DNA of 35,249 nt from NCBI GenBank assembly GCA_012064415.1, contig SSNU01000006.1, positions 186,558 to 221,806 of the forward strand, in the 5' to 3' direction. The notes beneath the pieces are model-generated. The model worked only from the letters and a program-made list of their open reading frames with translations, searched no databases and had not been told where the DNA came from. The translations under genes were made by a program, and so were the position numbers. Within the stretch, counting starts at the first letter, position 1; each line of letters opens with the position of its first letter. Of this stretch, positions 1-10,534 are shown one piece after another. This DNA comes from Gyrodactylus bullatarudis (taxonomy: Eukaryota > Platyhelminthes > Monogenea > Gyrodactylidea > Gyrodactylidae).

Positions 1-2
1 TC

Positions 3-600
3 ACTGATTTTAAAACAGCTTCTCAAATTTTATCCTCAGATACTCATTCTATTCTTATAAAGGCCGATAGAGTTCCAGCTGGTCAACATGAACGAAGATA
101 TAACACGCCGGCAATTGGCGAAATAGCCATTATTATCGAATGCGATGTTTTTTATGGAAGAGATATCGTTCTTAAACTCAGAAATCAATCCTTAAAAAGA
201 ATATCAGAAACACATCGCCTTTATGATCCTCTACAATATCCCTTGATACATTATGATGGATCTGATGGTAATCATCTCACAATTCCTATTATTAATCCTG
301 CAAATTTTATTGTCTCTAACAAGAATTGTTCGGCTATGAACTATTACTCCTATATATTTATGGTTCGTCCGGAAATAAGTCACATCCACAAATTTCGAAA
401 ACTTTTTAACCAATTTATCCTCGATTCTTATGCCAAAATTGAAAGTATTCGTCTTCTTTATTTATCTTAAATAAATAAATTACGATTAGTATATTCACTT
501 AAAGCACGCCATAAAGAACGAGGAAGATATCAATGGTTTAGGTCGCATGAAAATCCTACCTAGCATATACGTTGGCAGTCCCAGACATGTTATAACATTC
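3..600 (+). pseudogene. Helitron replicase fragment (N-terminal Helitron-like domain), broken
   Basis: Frame 3 is open from the window edge to a stop at 468-470 (155 residues). It carries the typical block upstream of the Helitron Rep motifs: ISETHRLYDPLQYPL, then DGSDGNH, then AMNYYSYIFMVRP and DSYAKIESIRL. After the stop the homology continues in the same frame (NKLRLVYSLKARHKE, about 474-522) and then in another frame (DINGLGRMKILPSIYVGSPR, about 529-590), so there is at least one premature stop and one frameshift. The HUH nickase and helicase domains that should follow are absent. Helitrons are rolling-circle DNA transposons; this copy cannot encode a working enzyme. The 5' part lies outside the window. 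The family call rests on recognised motif order. Confidence 0.8.
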
Positions 601-934
601 TCACTGATTGGATCTCATTGGAGGATAAAGCTAGAGCATTAGATGACCTAACCGATGATCAAGAGCTAAAATAGTTCTTATTACTCACGTTTACAGATCT
701 AAGAATTAAATGGCAACTCAGTCATTGTATGACAGCTCATCACTACACGAGCTTGCTAATGAAGCCATGCGTTTATTTGAAAATTTATACAAATAATTTC
801 GATTTTGATATCTATCCTTTTATAGCCAACAAGAACAGCTTTTATTTAATTTTTACTATATAATTTTTTATTATTTTAATAAATTTGAAACGTACTCTAA
901 CGTACTGAACATTTAATTTTTTTTCTAAATTTTT
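601..934. other. Degenerate sequence inside the presumed Helitron copy
   Basis: No convincing gene is seen. A 28-codon frame opens with ATG at 710 and ends at 796 (begins MATQSLYDSS), and a broken frame at about 615-670 reads LEDKARALDDLTDDQELK before a stop. Both look like remains of a coding sequence I cannot place. From 800 onward the sequence is AT-rich and featureless. Confidence 0.3.
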
Positions 935-969
935 ACTAAACAGCGAAGCGTGTAGCAGGAATAGGCTAG
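935..969 (+). mobile_element. Possible Helitron 3' terminus
   Basis: The stretch containing GCGAAGCG, TGTAGCAGG and a final CTAG followed by T (CTAG at 966-969) resembles the 3' end of Helitrons, which end in CTRR next to a T target base and have a GC-rich subterminal segment. It lies on the same strand as the replicase fragment and would close an internally deleted element. The hairpin is weak, so the call is tentative. Confidence 0.4.
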
Positions 970-1584
970 TTTGATTATAAAATCTTGTTCCTGTAAAATT
1001 TAGATGAAAGCGCTAATTGGCATATTGTAAAAATCCAGTTTACTAATCTGAATCCATTTAAATTTATGATTTATGTATTCCAATTAATTTTCGAGAAATG
1101 GGATTTCGATCTGAAATTGAAAATTTATTAACATTGCTCGAAAGAATTGTAAAAGTTATAGAAAATTACTTTAAAATCATCAAGTAAAAGATCCAAGACT
1201 TCATTTTCTTCATTAATAAATTCAATGTTCTAAAAAAATGAAAAGAGAATTAGTTGAAAAATTGATATGGAATAAGAGACTAGCAAAAATGAGATAAAAA
1301 TTAGAAAAACAGTTAAATATTATCAGAAACGGATTCTTATAATACGACGATGAACTAAGGCTCAGGTACTTAGGAACATTAAATAGACAGAAAAATAATT
1401 CTTTAAATTCAGGATCAATTTCTAATGATTTAGGATTAATTAAATTCAATTGCTCACCAATTCATCATCATTGTTTATTCGAACGTCTTCGAATTTATCA
1501 TTTTGAGCTTCCAATAAATTCTATAAATTTAAAAATAACTTCTAATTACATCAATTTATTCATTTTTTTCTTTATCTTATATTC
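970..1584. other. Gene-free AT-rich stretch
   Basis: Only short random reading frames are present on both strands. I see no conserved motif, RNA gene or repeat arm here. Confidence 0.5.
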
Positions 1585-2782
1585 TTATTTTTTACTTACA
1601 TTCAAATACTCGAAGTAATTCTTACACGTTAGGCCTCGACTATTTTTGATCGCGTCCGTTACATGATCTAAGTTACTCAGTTTCCGTACCAATTTTAGGC
1701 CTTTTTTGACATCGCCGATCAGTCTTGCTATCCCTTGAGTATTTGAAGGTATTTCCGGTAGACCAAAAATTCTGGCATCATTAATTATTTCTATATCCCA
1801 TAGCAACGAGGGTCTCCCATAAGGAACCGATCCAAAGTCTATCGTTCGAGAATAATGTCTAGCACGAAAATTCAACCTTGGTACCCGATATTCTCGTACA
1901 CCTTCCTGTGCATTGTTTAATAATTCTAATGCACGACGTCTTGTAACTGGACAGAGGTCTTTCATCATAGTTATAAGAAGAATTTCCGGATGAGCCATAG
2001 TTGCATTCCGATTCAGAGCTTCTCTTGCTACTTCTTCAACATCAGGATTTTGAATGTCATCGATTCGTTTCATTATATTGAATATAACTCTTGGAGCTTC
2101 ATAAAGTGAAGAGCTATGACGAACTTCAAATGTTGATGGAAAATAAACTCTGCAAATATAATCCACAAGAATTTTTAGGCGATTTGAAGGGTTTGGGCAA
2201 ATAGTGTAAAGTCTTAGCGTACGACTTGCAGTTATTGTCCATCGACAAATACAAATTTCACCAATTGAATTATTCGTAATAAATCTTCTCAGCTAAATCT
2301 TCTCTCGGTGCAAACAGATAAATTCTGTACAAATACTTTTGTTCATGTCCAAGTTGATTTACGACGTCAGGATCAAGGTGAAATTGTGGAACTAATATTG
2401 GCTCAAAATCAATAATAGGATGTTCCTTTTTTACCAAATGTAAAACTCTTCCAATTGGACCAGCATACCTGTGAGGACCAAGTATACGACCCATAAATCT
2501 TGAAAGAACAGCTTTTAGAAGACTTTTAACCGTATGAATGAGGCAAACAACTCTAAGAAGATTCCTTTCTAGTTGAATTTCGAACAAAGAAACCAATCCG
2601 GATTCTCTACCAACGTTAGAGGCAGCACCATCACATAATATCACACTTAAGGAAGTCATGGAGTTTGTTGACTGGAGAACATCAATGACGGAATCTTTCA
2701 AACTTCTTTCTGTTACTGTTTGATAAAAAGGAATGGCTGTTATTAAACGAACGAAATACCCATTTTGAACAACATCTTAAAT
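1585..2782 (-). pseudogene. Broken CxxH RNase H-like transposase-related gene
   Basis: Two minus-strand frames belong to one ancestral gene. The upstream one (about 2782 to 2270) reads VVQNGYFVRLITAIPFYQ, then ILCDGAASNVGRE and RVVCLIHTVKSLLKAVL, then YAGPIG and HEQKYLYRIYLF. The downstream one (2270-1585) begins near CRWTITASRTLRLYTICP and continues to a stop at 1585. They meet in different frames at about 2270-2280, so a frameshift has broken the gene. I recognise the order (CDG..N, CxxH, GxxGP..G, QKYLY, then RW..TA.R.LRLY) as that of multicopy hypothetical proteins in invertebrate genomes. The Asp of CDG and the CxxH pair recall hAT-like and other RNase H-fold transposases. That assignment is inference; no terminal repeats were found. 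Confidence 0.6.
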
Positions 2783-3561
2783 AGTACAATTTTACACCTG
2801 AAGACGATGTCTGACAGAGTTAAGAGGGGTCCCAATCGAAAGAGCAGAAAATTTTGTTCTAGAGTGCCCAGGAAAATTTTGAAAATTGATCTATTTGAAG
2901 CCGTGAGTCAATTTGAAAACACAAAATTTCACTAAAATTCTATTTTTTTTCAATAAATTTTACTTGATTTTATTTTTTGCGCCAATTTTTTCTCTTTCTC
3001 CCGCAATATATACACGCAATCGATGCAGAATTTAATTTTCTATTTAATGATATGCAGTTGTTGGTCAATTAGTTAATTTCTCTTAATGATTTTGATCAAT
3101 TAGTAACTCCAGTTTTGGGAAAATTCGAAATTTTCGTTTTTTGCAAATATCTCCAAAACTGATTACAATTCGGAGATTCTGAGAACAGATACAGAATCTG
3201 CGTCAAATTTCGGATTAGGATCATTTTAGTTTATTCTGATATCCCCAGATCAAAAAAAGTGAATCAATTATAGGCATTTCTAATATACTATTGGTTAAAT
3301 TTGATATAAGTTTTGTTAATGTTCACAAAGACTGACTTATGATTTGTACATTTCGCCAGGTCTCGTCAGTCTCAATTCCTGGTTCAATATTTAATAAAAA
3401 TTGTTATGATGAATTGTCTATGAATGAAATCGTGAAAATTTTCTTAAGTAACTCTAATTGATGAAAAACCAAAAAACTTTTCTAGTATTCAGGTAGAAAA
3501 GAAAAATCAAAAATCAATTGGGCCATGATATATGATATGTCAATTTTGATATAAGTTTTGT
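2783..3561. other. Gene-free stretch with short diverged repeats
   Basis: No gene is seen. A segment at about 3143-3215, containing GGAGATTCTGAGAACAGAT, is related to one at about 18036-18110. The string TTTGATATAAGTTTTGT occurs at about 3300 and, nearly identically, at about 3546. These look like remnants of old repeats. Confidence 0.4.
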
Positions 3562-3812
3562 AAATATTTTGAGCTTGCTGACTCGAAGTCATGCTAGTGT
3601 TAAAAACGAACGAAGGATTATTGGTGAATAAAGCTTTATTTTAGTCGGTTCTCTTCAGACCAAACACCGACTTTAGATATATTTATATACATGCAAGATT
3701 AAGGAACATTATAAAATCTGACTAATAGCAATTAATCATCCAAGATTGACCAATGGGGGTTGAGTGTGCTCATACTCTTGGGGCTGTGAGGAATACATCT
3801 ATTGTCTGATTG
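3562..3812 (-). repeat. LTR-like sequence, inverted arm (minus orientation)
   Basis: This 251-bp segment is the reverse complement, with few mismatches, of 4040-4290. In the minus orientation it has LTR organisation: a start near TGTATTCCTCACAG, a TATA-like run TGTATATAAATATA, then AATAAA, then an end near TTTTTAACA. A polypurine run lies just upstream of it on the minus strand (about 3822-3852), as expected ahead of a 3' LTR. Confidence 0.6.
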
Positions 3813-4039
3813 TTAGTTGGTAATCGTTTTCTCTGTTTCCCCTTTCTTTTATGGGTCATCGTTATTTGATCCATTTATTTGTGTAGAGGTGAACATTGGA
3901 CCGCTCTCGGATTGTTTTGAATCAACTGATGTTGAGGTGGAGGGTAAAATTTCCGATTTTGGGTCTAAGTTTTGAGTTTGAGATGGGGGACTCACAGGGG
4001 ACCCTCTGGTCATCTTTGAAACTTTCTTAATTATCTTGG
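3813..4039 (-). pseudogene. Internal remnant of an LTR element: ORF tail plus polypurine tract
   Basis: Between the inverted LTRs a minus-strand frame (4043-3849) encodes 64 residues rich in Ser, Pro, Thr and Asn, ending NGSNNDDP, then a stop. After the stop comes a purine-rich run (about 3852-3822, containing AAAGAAAGGGGAAACAGAG) and then the minus-oriented LTR. This order fits the 3' end of the internal region of an LTR retrotransposon. I recognise no conserved protein domain. The other LTR points the opposite way, so the structure is rearranged. Confidence 0.45.
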
Positions 4040-4290
4040 ACAATCAGACAATAGATGTATTCCTCACAGCCCCAAGAGTATGAGCACACTCAACCCCCAT
4101 TGGTCAATCTTATATGATTAATTGCTATTCGTCAGATTTTATAATGTTCCTTAATCTTGCATGTATATAAATATATCTAAAGTCGGTGTTTGGTCTGAAG
4201 AGAACCAACTAAAATAAAGCTTTATTCACCAATAATCCTTCGTTCGTTTTTAACACTAGCATGACTTCGAGTCAGCAAGCTTAAAATATT
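4040..4290 (+). repeat. LTR-like sequence, inverted partner (plus orientation)
   Basis: This is the mate of 3562-3812. In plus orientation it shows TGTATTCC at about 4057, a TATA-like run at about 4162-4175, AATAAA at about 4212-4217 and TTTTTAACA near 4256. Homology continues to 4290 (ATGACTTCGAGTCAGCAAGC). A diverged relative occurs at about 15752-15870. A solo or rearranged LTR is the simplest reading. Confidence 0.6.
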
Positions 4291-4808
4291 TTTGAGGAAA
4301 TCAGGCAACTTTTGTAAATATGTTGTGTATATTGATTTAAGAAGTGTCAAAAATGATTTAAGATTTGTTATTTTCTCTCCTTTTTGATACACTTTCTGTC
4401 ATTATCCCTTCTTTTTTCGTTCTTATTCGTCAAATCTTTTTTTCAAATTACGGAAAATATTATCGGAGTCATGACTCAAATAATTCTGATTATCATAACA
4501 GTTTTAATAGTCGGTGTCCTTGTCTTCACTTTGAAATAATCAAAAATCGTTCAAAGTTCAAAAAGTAGGAATTTGGTGCCAACTTGAAATAAAAGTCACA
4601 TAAAAGGATGCTTTTTAATTTCAAAAAAATCTCCGACAATTTCGAGTTTTCGATTCAAAATTTTATATTTCTGTATCAAATTCCATAAAGGCTGACTTGA
4701 TGTATTTAGTATATATGTTTTTTGATGCTTTTAAATTTGAACAAAATTTATGATTATTTTAACTGGTTGAGGTGTTCTTTGAGCTGAGCTATCGATCTCA
4801 TAAGTATA
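4291..4808. other. Gene-free AT-rich stretch
   Basis: A 67-codon frame at 4365-4568 has no recognisable motif and a low-complexity Phe/Ser composition typical of AT-rich noise. Nothing else is seen. Confidence 0.5.
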
Positions 4809-4838
4809 TTTAATGAAATAAGAAGATGCCAGATTATT

Positions 4839-4881
4839 TCACAAATAAAGATCTCTATTTCGGGCATACTCATCAGTGTGA
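4839..4881 (-). ncRNA. Hammerhead-like motif, left arm of palindrome
   Basis: This is the mirror copy of the motif at 5017-5059. The minus strand carries CUGAUGA followed by CCCGAAA, with a UCACA/UGUGA closing stem. See the plus-strand copy for the fold. Helix II is very weak, so self-cleavage is uncertain. Confidence 0.35.
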
Positions 4882-5016
4882 TACATGCCATATAAATACT
4901 GGTTTAACAAATAATAAATTACCTGGTAACAGGAAGGAACCAATTGGAAAAATTGTAAATCTTGACCAATTAGGTCTAATTTATTATTTGTTAAACCAGT
5001 ATTTATATGGCATGTA

Positions 5017-5059
5017 TCACACTGATGAGTATGCCCGAAATAGAGATCTTTATTTGTGA
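5017..5059 (+). ncRNA. Hammerhead-like motif, right arm of palindrome
   Basis: A type I hammerhead layout can be drawn: stem I UCACA (5017-5021) with UGUGA (5055-5059); core CUGAUGA (5022-5028); GAAA (5037-5040); stem III AUAGA (5040-5044) with UUUAU (5049-5053); predicted scission after U5054 in an AUU triplet. Penelope-like retroelements are known to carry hammerheads, which suits the context. The weak point is helix II: between the two core boxes only one G-C pair is evident. A competing hairpin GGCAU/AUGCC also exists. Confidence 0.4.
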
Positions 5060-5089
5060 AATAATCTGGCATCTTCTTATTTCATTAAA

Positions 5090-7002
5090 GATTATTTTAG
5101 CATTTCTCGTGGATAAAAAGTAATAAATGTATCTCACGTGGAGGATTAGCATTTCTATCAAATTATTACAATTCATAGCCAAGCACGCTGAATAATTAGA
5201 CGAATTTATACAATACCAATGTTTTTAATTAGAAGACAAACAGTGAGATGGCTTTAATCTTGTGAAATTTAATTCTCGATGCTACATTGATACGATGTGA
5301 AATTTTTCTGATAGTCCAATTCAAATTTTAAAGTGAGAAAAAATTTTGCATCTCTTTCCTGGTGATGATGAAATTGAACTGACGGGAAAATTTATTAGCT
5401 GAAAAAAAGCCAAGATTCTAAAATTCACAGAAATGCACATCTGAGTCCATTATGAAAATATTTGGATTTTTGAAAAATCATAGAGACTAGGTTAAATTAA
5501 ATCTGGTGAGAAAAATAAGTATATAAGTAAAAATATAAAATAAGGATAAGTTTAGCACGGAAATTGAACGATAATTATAATCATTAACAGAAGATAAATA
5601 TTCAGGGTTAGGAAAAATATCTGCCAGCTGAAAGGATTCGGGAATTAGATACAGATTTATATTTGTATAAATAAATATAAATCTAAATTTATATAGGGAG
5701 ATTTATCTAGAAATTTAGTTATATCAACGATGAACATTATCAAAGTAAGTTGGAAAGCCATCATTATAGCTAGACAAAAAGTATTACAATGCTTCAATAG
5801 GAAAATTGTTTTGTTCCATGATGAAATTTTCAATAAAAGTTAGTTAAGGGTAGATTTGATTGGAATATCACCAACCTTTTTCCAAAGCCTCTTCCAGACG
5901 TTTCGGTACTGAGATATTCAAGTACCTTCTTCAGTGGATGAGACGCTTGAAATCTGGAATCTCTTAAATTTTAAAATACTTGTTTTAACAAGCTATTCTA
6001 TCTGTTCTGAAAACCATTTTAAAAATAAATTTTTCTACTATTATTGAATAAGGGATCAAAGTTATAAGATATTATTTTGAAGATAAGGTATCACATTCAT
6101 ATCAATGATCTCAGTCCATATTTTTTGAGGTGGAGAGATGAATTTTATTGTTTAACAATTTACTAAGCATAATTACAACCATGAAGATAATAACTTTGAA
6201 ATTATCTCGATTTTTAGTTTAATTTCAGCATTTTTTCGAATTTTCGTTTTAGTCTATTTTTAAGTAGTTTGTGTAAGCATTTTTTTGTCAAATCCGCGAT
6301 AAAGTAAAGTTAAAATCGAAGGATATATAATTTTTCAAATATTCTAGATCTTAAAAAAAATTCTTTGGGGGTATTATTTTCTGAGGCTTTAGTCATTAAA
6401 TAAAAAATATCTTATGACTTGAATCTATGAGACCCCATTATTTTACCAAAGCAAACAATTTCGTCATAATCTTTCTCAATAAGTCTACAAACACTGGTGT
6501 AGACATTGTTGGAAAGGATTTGGTAGCAAGATTAATAATGTACAAATATGACAAATATGTATTAATATGGCAAATAAGTAGAGGAATATCAAGAAATATT
6601 TACCCATTGTGATAAGATGTTCCTTTTACTACACACATACGGATAGTAAAATATGTACGAAAAGTGTTATAAAAATAATAACGATTCAGATAATTTGATA
6701 AGGATTGTATGAAAATTATAGAAATTGAATTATTCCTCTCCAGATAATTCATTTTCACAGGCCATCCACCCTTTAGTGGATGTTCAGTCATATTACTTTT
6801 GTATTTGCACTCTTCTAATTCAGTTTATCACAAGTCTGTTAGAATGTATACTGATTCAGTGTATATTGATTCAATATGAGTATATCTACATCAAAGCTCA
6901 AGTATCCTCCCTCTTGATTTTATAATGAATATCTAGGGAAATTCTCAAAAGAAATGAAAGAGATCATTCAAGAATAGATGAATTTCTATTAGTTCAAAAT
7001 TT
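5090..7002. other. Gene-free AT-rich stretch
   Basis: Nearly 2 kb with only short random frames on both strands. Frames at 6427-6612 and 6725-6925 show no motif and no splice-extended coding. I see no RNA gene or clear repeat. Confidence 0.5.
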
Positions 7003-7310
7003 GAGCCTTGAATACTGTTTGGGAATCTATGACATTTACGAAAACCTCGATTTTTTCATCAAAAATTCATATATTTTAAAGATTTTTTGGAATCCTACTT
7101 ATGTTGCCCACTTTTACAATTTAAAAAAAGGGCATTTTTCAAATTTCGATTTGGCGCCAAAATCCCATTTGAAATTTGAAAAATGACCATATTTTTCACA
7201 GAAAATTATTTTTTCGAATCGTAAAAGTGGTCAACATAAGTAGGATTCCAGAAATTTTTTAACATATTTGAATTTTTGATGAAAAATTGAAGACCTCGAT
7301 TGATATTCAG
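7003..7310. repeat. Foldback element copy 1, degenerate
   Basis: Left part (GGGAATCTATG, CCTCGATTTTTTCATCAAAAATTC, then GGAATCCTACTTATGTTGCC) is inverted in the right part, ending GACCTCGATTGATATTCAG. The centre contains TTTGGCGCCAAA. The same arm words occur at 9470-9708 and 10535-11289, so this is an older, shorter member of the same foldback family. It encodes nothing. Confidence 0.65.
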
Positions 7311-8693
7311 TGATATTAATACTTTATTATCATAGGTCAGACTCTTGTATTACTCTATTCTCTAATCTGATTGGATAAAACTGATAGATATGAGATCATG
7401 AAAGTATATAAATAGTATTTTGTTTTTGATAAACATGTCGTACAACTGAACAAGGCGTGTGAAAACAATCACCGTCAAAAAGTTTCGACGACCATGGCTG
7501 AGAATTCTAATATTGACCTAAGTTTTAATTTTAGATCATTTTCCACTGAGTCGGAAAATTCCTAATTTTAGTTAAAAATCTTTTTTTTAATTTTTCGAAT
7601 AAGAAAAGTTTATAAATAAACTACTCAATTAGCATCAATAAGATTCATCAGCAGGAAAGTTTTCCAGAACGCATTTTTAATATCAATTTCAGTTTTTGTA
7701 TTGTTTCACTTTATTCTTACACAGAAGAAAACAAGAGAATTGGTACTTGGTCTGTTTTGGTTGAAAAAATCGATGCATGTGTAAATTACACATTGAGTAT
7801 TGAAAAAAAAATTCAAGCAGTTTTCTGAGGGAAATAAACAAGAAAAAATAAATTAACGTGATGCTCTATCAGGCATTGCTTTGATTCTCATTCCAGGTAA
7901 AGACATGATAACGCTTATATTAAAATCTAAAGATTTTCACAGGAAGTAATTGAGAAAATAATTGTTCGTTTTAGAATAAAATTTTTATATATCAAAATAA
8001 TAGAACGATCAGTCTTTTCTTGTAGAGTTTTAGATAATACTTTATTTAATTTATTTAGACATAATTTTTTATGTTAAATTCAGAAAAAATCAGTTCAAAA
8101 AAATTGTGACTTAAGGATGTTAAAAAACTAACTGGTTGAATATCCGGCATTAAGGTTTTTTACTTAAAAAAAATATTACTATTTACTAAATTTAGTAAAT
8201 ACTATTTAGGTTAGTATGTAAAATAAAATATTTATTTTGAAAAATACACCACTTCAAATCTATTGTGTTAGGTGATTTTAGGAATTTTAGACAAATTTTA
8301 TTGCTGGATTGGATAAAATTTGAACAAAAATTTAACGATTATTGACATGAAGATGAGAATTCAATATTTTTCTTCAGAAAGTCAGAGAAATTTTAATTTT
8401 TTGAATACTTCGATGAAGTGAGCTTTAGAAATGAAAAAAAATTTCTGAAAAATTCGATTTTGCCAAAATTAGGCAATTTTTCAAATTTTAACTTATCGAC
8501 AAATCCAACTAAAAGTTAAACTTCCCAATTTTGGATCAATTTCCTTCGTGATAATCAAAAATTTCAAATCACTCGACTTTCTACAATAATAATTTTAAGT
8601 TAGGTAGTGAGTATATGAAGCTGTGATTAATTATAATTCCAATTTAGGTAAACTTACCTAGCTGCTAAGAAACCAGAGTAATTGTGTAAAGTA
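7311..8693. other. Gene-free AT-rich stretch with a dispersed-repeat fragment
   Basis: No gene is seen. A segment at about 7435-7525 (containing AAAACAATCACCGTCAAAA and GGCTGAGAATTCTAATATTG) matches about 32262-32352 in the aldehyde dehydrogenase intron. The rest is featureless. Confidence 0.5.
7435..7525 (+). repeat. Dispersed repeat R1, partial copy (second half)
   Basis: The segment is clearly related to about 32262-32352, with shared words ACAATCACCGT, ATGGCTGAGAA and TTCTAAT.TTGACCTAA. It corresponds to the second half of the full copy in the aldehyde dehydrogenase intron. No coding is evident. Confidence 0.55.
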
Positions 8694-9708
8694 AAGTTGG
8701 TTGATATAAAGTTGGGAATCTAAGGCTATTCTCGATGAATTAGGGAATTCATGATTTTTACAAAAATCTCATTTTTTCATCAAGGTATCGAAATTTTTGG
8801 AAGATTTTTTGGTAACTGATTCAAAATGTACACTTTTACTGAATTGAGAAAAACAAATTTGGAAAAAAGTTTTTTTTGGAAAATTTTAGAGAAATTTTAA
8901 AATTCGAGATGGCGCGATTTTTTAATTTTTTCAAACTTTGAGTTGAAAATTTTTGTTGATTTCAAGGTCTGAGAGGAATCAAACGTTATTTTTCAGGATC
9001 ATCATTAGACAAAGAAAATATTTACTCTCATTCATTTTTTTGAAAAAACCCGTCATTTTGAAATGATCTTGGATCACCCTATTTTAACATTGCCCAAGCA
9101 GTAAAAATGATCGAAAAATAGGACTTTCGACGTAAATAGTGTGTTTTTTCAAAAAAATGAATGAGAGTAAATATTTTCTTTGTCTAATGATGATCCTGAA
9201 AAATAACGTTTGATTCCTCTCAGACCTTGAAATCAACAAAAATTTTCAACTCAAAGTTTGAAAAAATTAAAAAATCGCGCCATCTCGAATTTTAAAATTT
9301 CTCTAAAATTTTCCAAAAAAAACTTTTTTCCAAATTTGTTTTTCTCAATTCAGTAAAAGTGTACATTTTGAATCAGTTACCAAAAAATCTTCCAAAAATT
9401 TCGATACCTTGATGAAAAAATGAGATTTTTGTAAAAATCATGAATTCCCTAATTCATCGAGAATAGCTGTATAATTTTCACGAAAAACTTGATTTTTTAA
9501 TCAAAAATCCGAATTTGTAAAATATTTTTTGGAATCCTACCCATGTTGCCCATATTTACGATTTGAAGAAAAAAATTCTATAAAAAATTTATTTTCATAT
9601 CGTTAGAGTGGGTAGGTTTCCATAAAAATATTTTACAAATTTGAATTTTTGTTGAAAAAGTTTTTTTTTTAAATCATAGATTCCCAACTTAATATCAATT
9701 AGCTTTAG
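8694..9708. repeat. Foldback element copy 2, with a second foldback nested inside
   Basis: The outer ends are TAAAGTTGGTTGATAT...AAGTTGGGAATCTA at about 8693-8722 and its inverted counterpart ending at about 9708. Inside them is an inverted repeat (8725-9467). The part at 9470-9680 forms a weaker inverted pair built from the family arm words (GGAATCCTACCCATGTTGCC and its partner). The arrangement suggests a young copy inserted into an older one. No coding capacity is evident. Confidence 0.65.
8725..9467. repeat. Near-perfect 325-bp inverted repeat with 93-bp spacer
   Basis: Arms 8725-9049 and 9143-9467 are the same length and I found no mismatch when reading them against each other. The spacer is 9050-9142. 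The arm starts CTATTCTCGATGAATTAGG and includes GAGATGGCGCGATTT. Identical arms imply recent insertion or ongoing gene conversion. No transposase frame is present, so it would be non-autonomous. Confidence 0.85.
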
Positions 9709-10534
9709 ATTCAACTCACTAATTCCTATTATAATGCATTTATGACGTTCATTTACTGTAATTTCAATTGTTCTTTATAAACTTGGAAATGTAATCTTTG
9801 CATTGAAAATTAATTTTCTTGTTAGAGATGATAAAGACACGGTAGCAGTAAAAATAAATCACCTCCAACATTTAAAAAGCATATGTTACAGCTTCAAAGT
9901 TTTAGAATTCTTTTTTCAAGACGAAATTTAATGATGCCTTTAATTTCTAGATTTATTCTCTTGACAAAATACATAAGAACAGTCAAGTAAATAATCTTCA
10001 GTCATAATGGGACTAGCCAAAAAAAAGAGAATGTAACTAGAAATAGAAGAAGACACAAATGAAAGCGACAACACAAATGAACAAGATTGAAGTATAGATT
10101 CTGTATCCTATGCCTGTATATAAAATAGACGTCTCAATGAAAGAACTAGTCACTCTACTAACTGGATCTTATCGATATGGGAAGAAGTAGCATTAAATGG
10201 AGAGTTAATTCGAAAAGGAGAAATGAAAGAACTAAGAATATCAAAGGGAAGCACACAGAGAGGGAGGCGAAATAAATCTTATCAAGATTAAATCAAGAAT
10301 AAAACGCGAATAGTTTTCTCGTTTCAAATCTTTAAAACTAAAAAGATAACTGATAAAATGGACAAGAGAGATCAGTCACTTGTGCTGAAACATGGAAAGT
10401 TCGAGATATGAAACAATTTGGGGTTAAAACATAAAGATCTAGAACGATCACGACTCATTCAAAAAAGAATGAATTACCCAATTCCTATTGGCTAATTACA
10501 ATACCCTAATCTATTCCTATTGATTCTCGCATAA
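9709..10534. other. Gene-free stretch with a purine-rich segment
   Basis: About 10010-10330 is unusually purine-rich on the plus strand (runs such as AAAAAAAAGAGAATG and GAAAAGGAGAAATGAAAG) but every frame is interrupted. I cannot assign it; it may be a decayed coding remnant. The rest is AT-rich. Confidence 0.4.

Larger units (their letters stand above)
4809..5089. mobile_element. Penelope-derived palindromic repeat (113-bp arms)
   Basis: The left arm (4809-4921) and right arm (4977-5089) are inverted copies that appear identical, separated by 55 bp. The arm sequence is shared with 18180-18240, which lies just downstream of a Penelope-type GIY-YIG endonuclease fragment, and with 34034-34150 in reverse. 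The palindrome is therefore probably a head-to-head pair of Penelope-like element ends. Frames reading through the arms (same N-terminal residues on both strands) are a by-product of the palindrome, not genes. Confidence 0.65.

Noticed and set aside
4365..4568. 67-codon plus-strand frame as a small membrane protein
   Set aside because: Composition is that of AT-rich noise, with no homology signal, no neighbouring exon and no promoter or poly(A) context.
4826..5072. Two overlapping frames on opposite strands with the same first 32 residues (MPDYFTNKDLYFGH...)
   Set aside because: They are produced by the inverted repeat; the identical start is the palindrome read from both sides, and no protein family is recognised.
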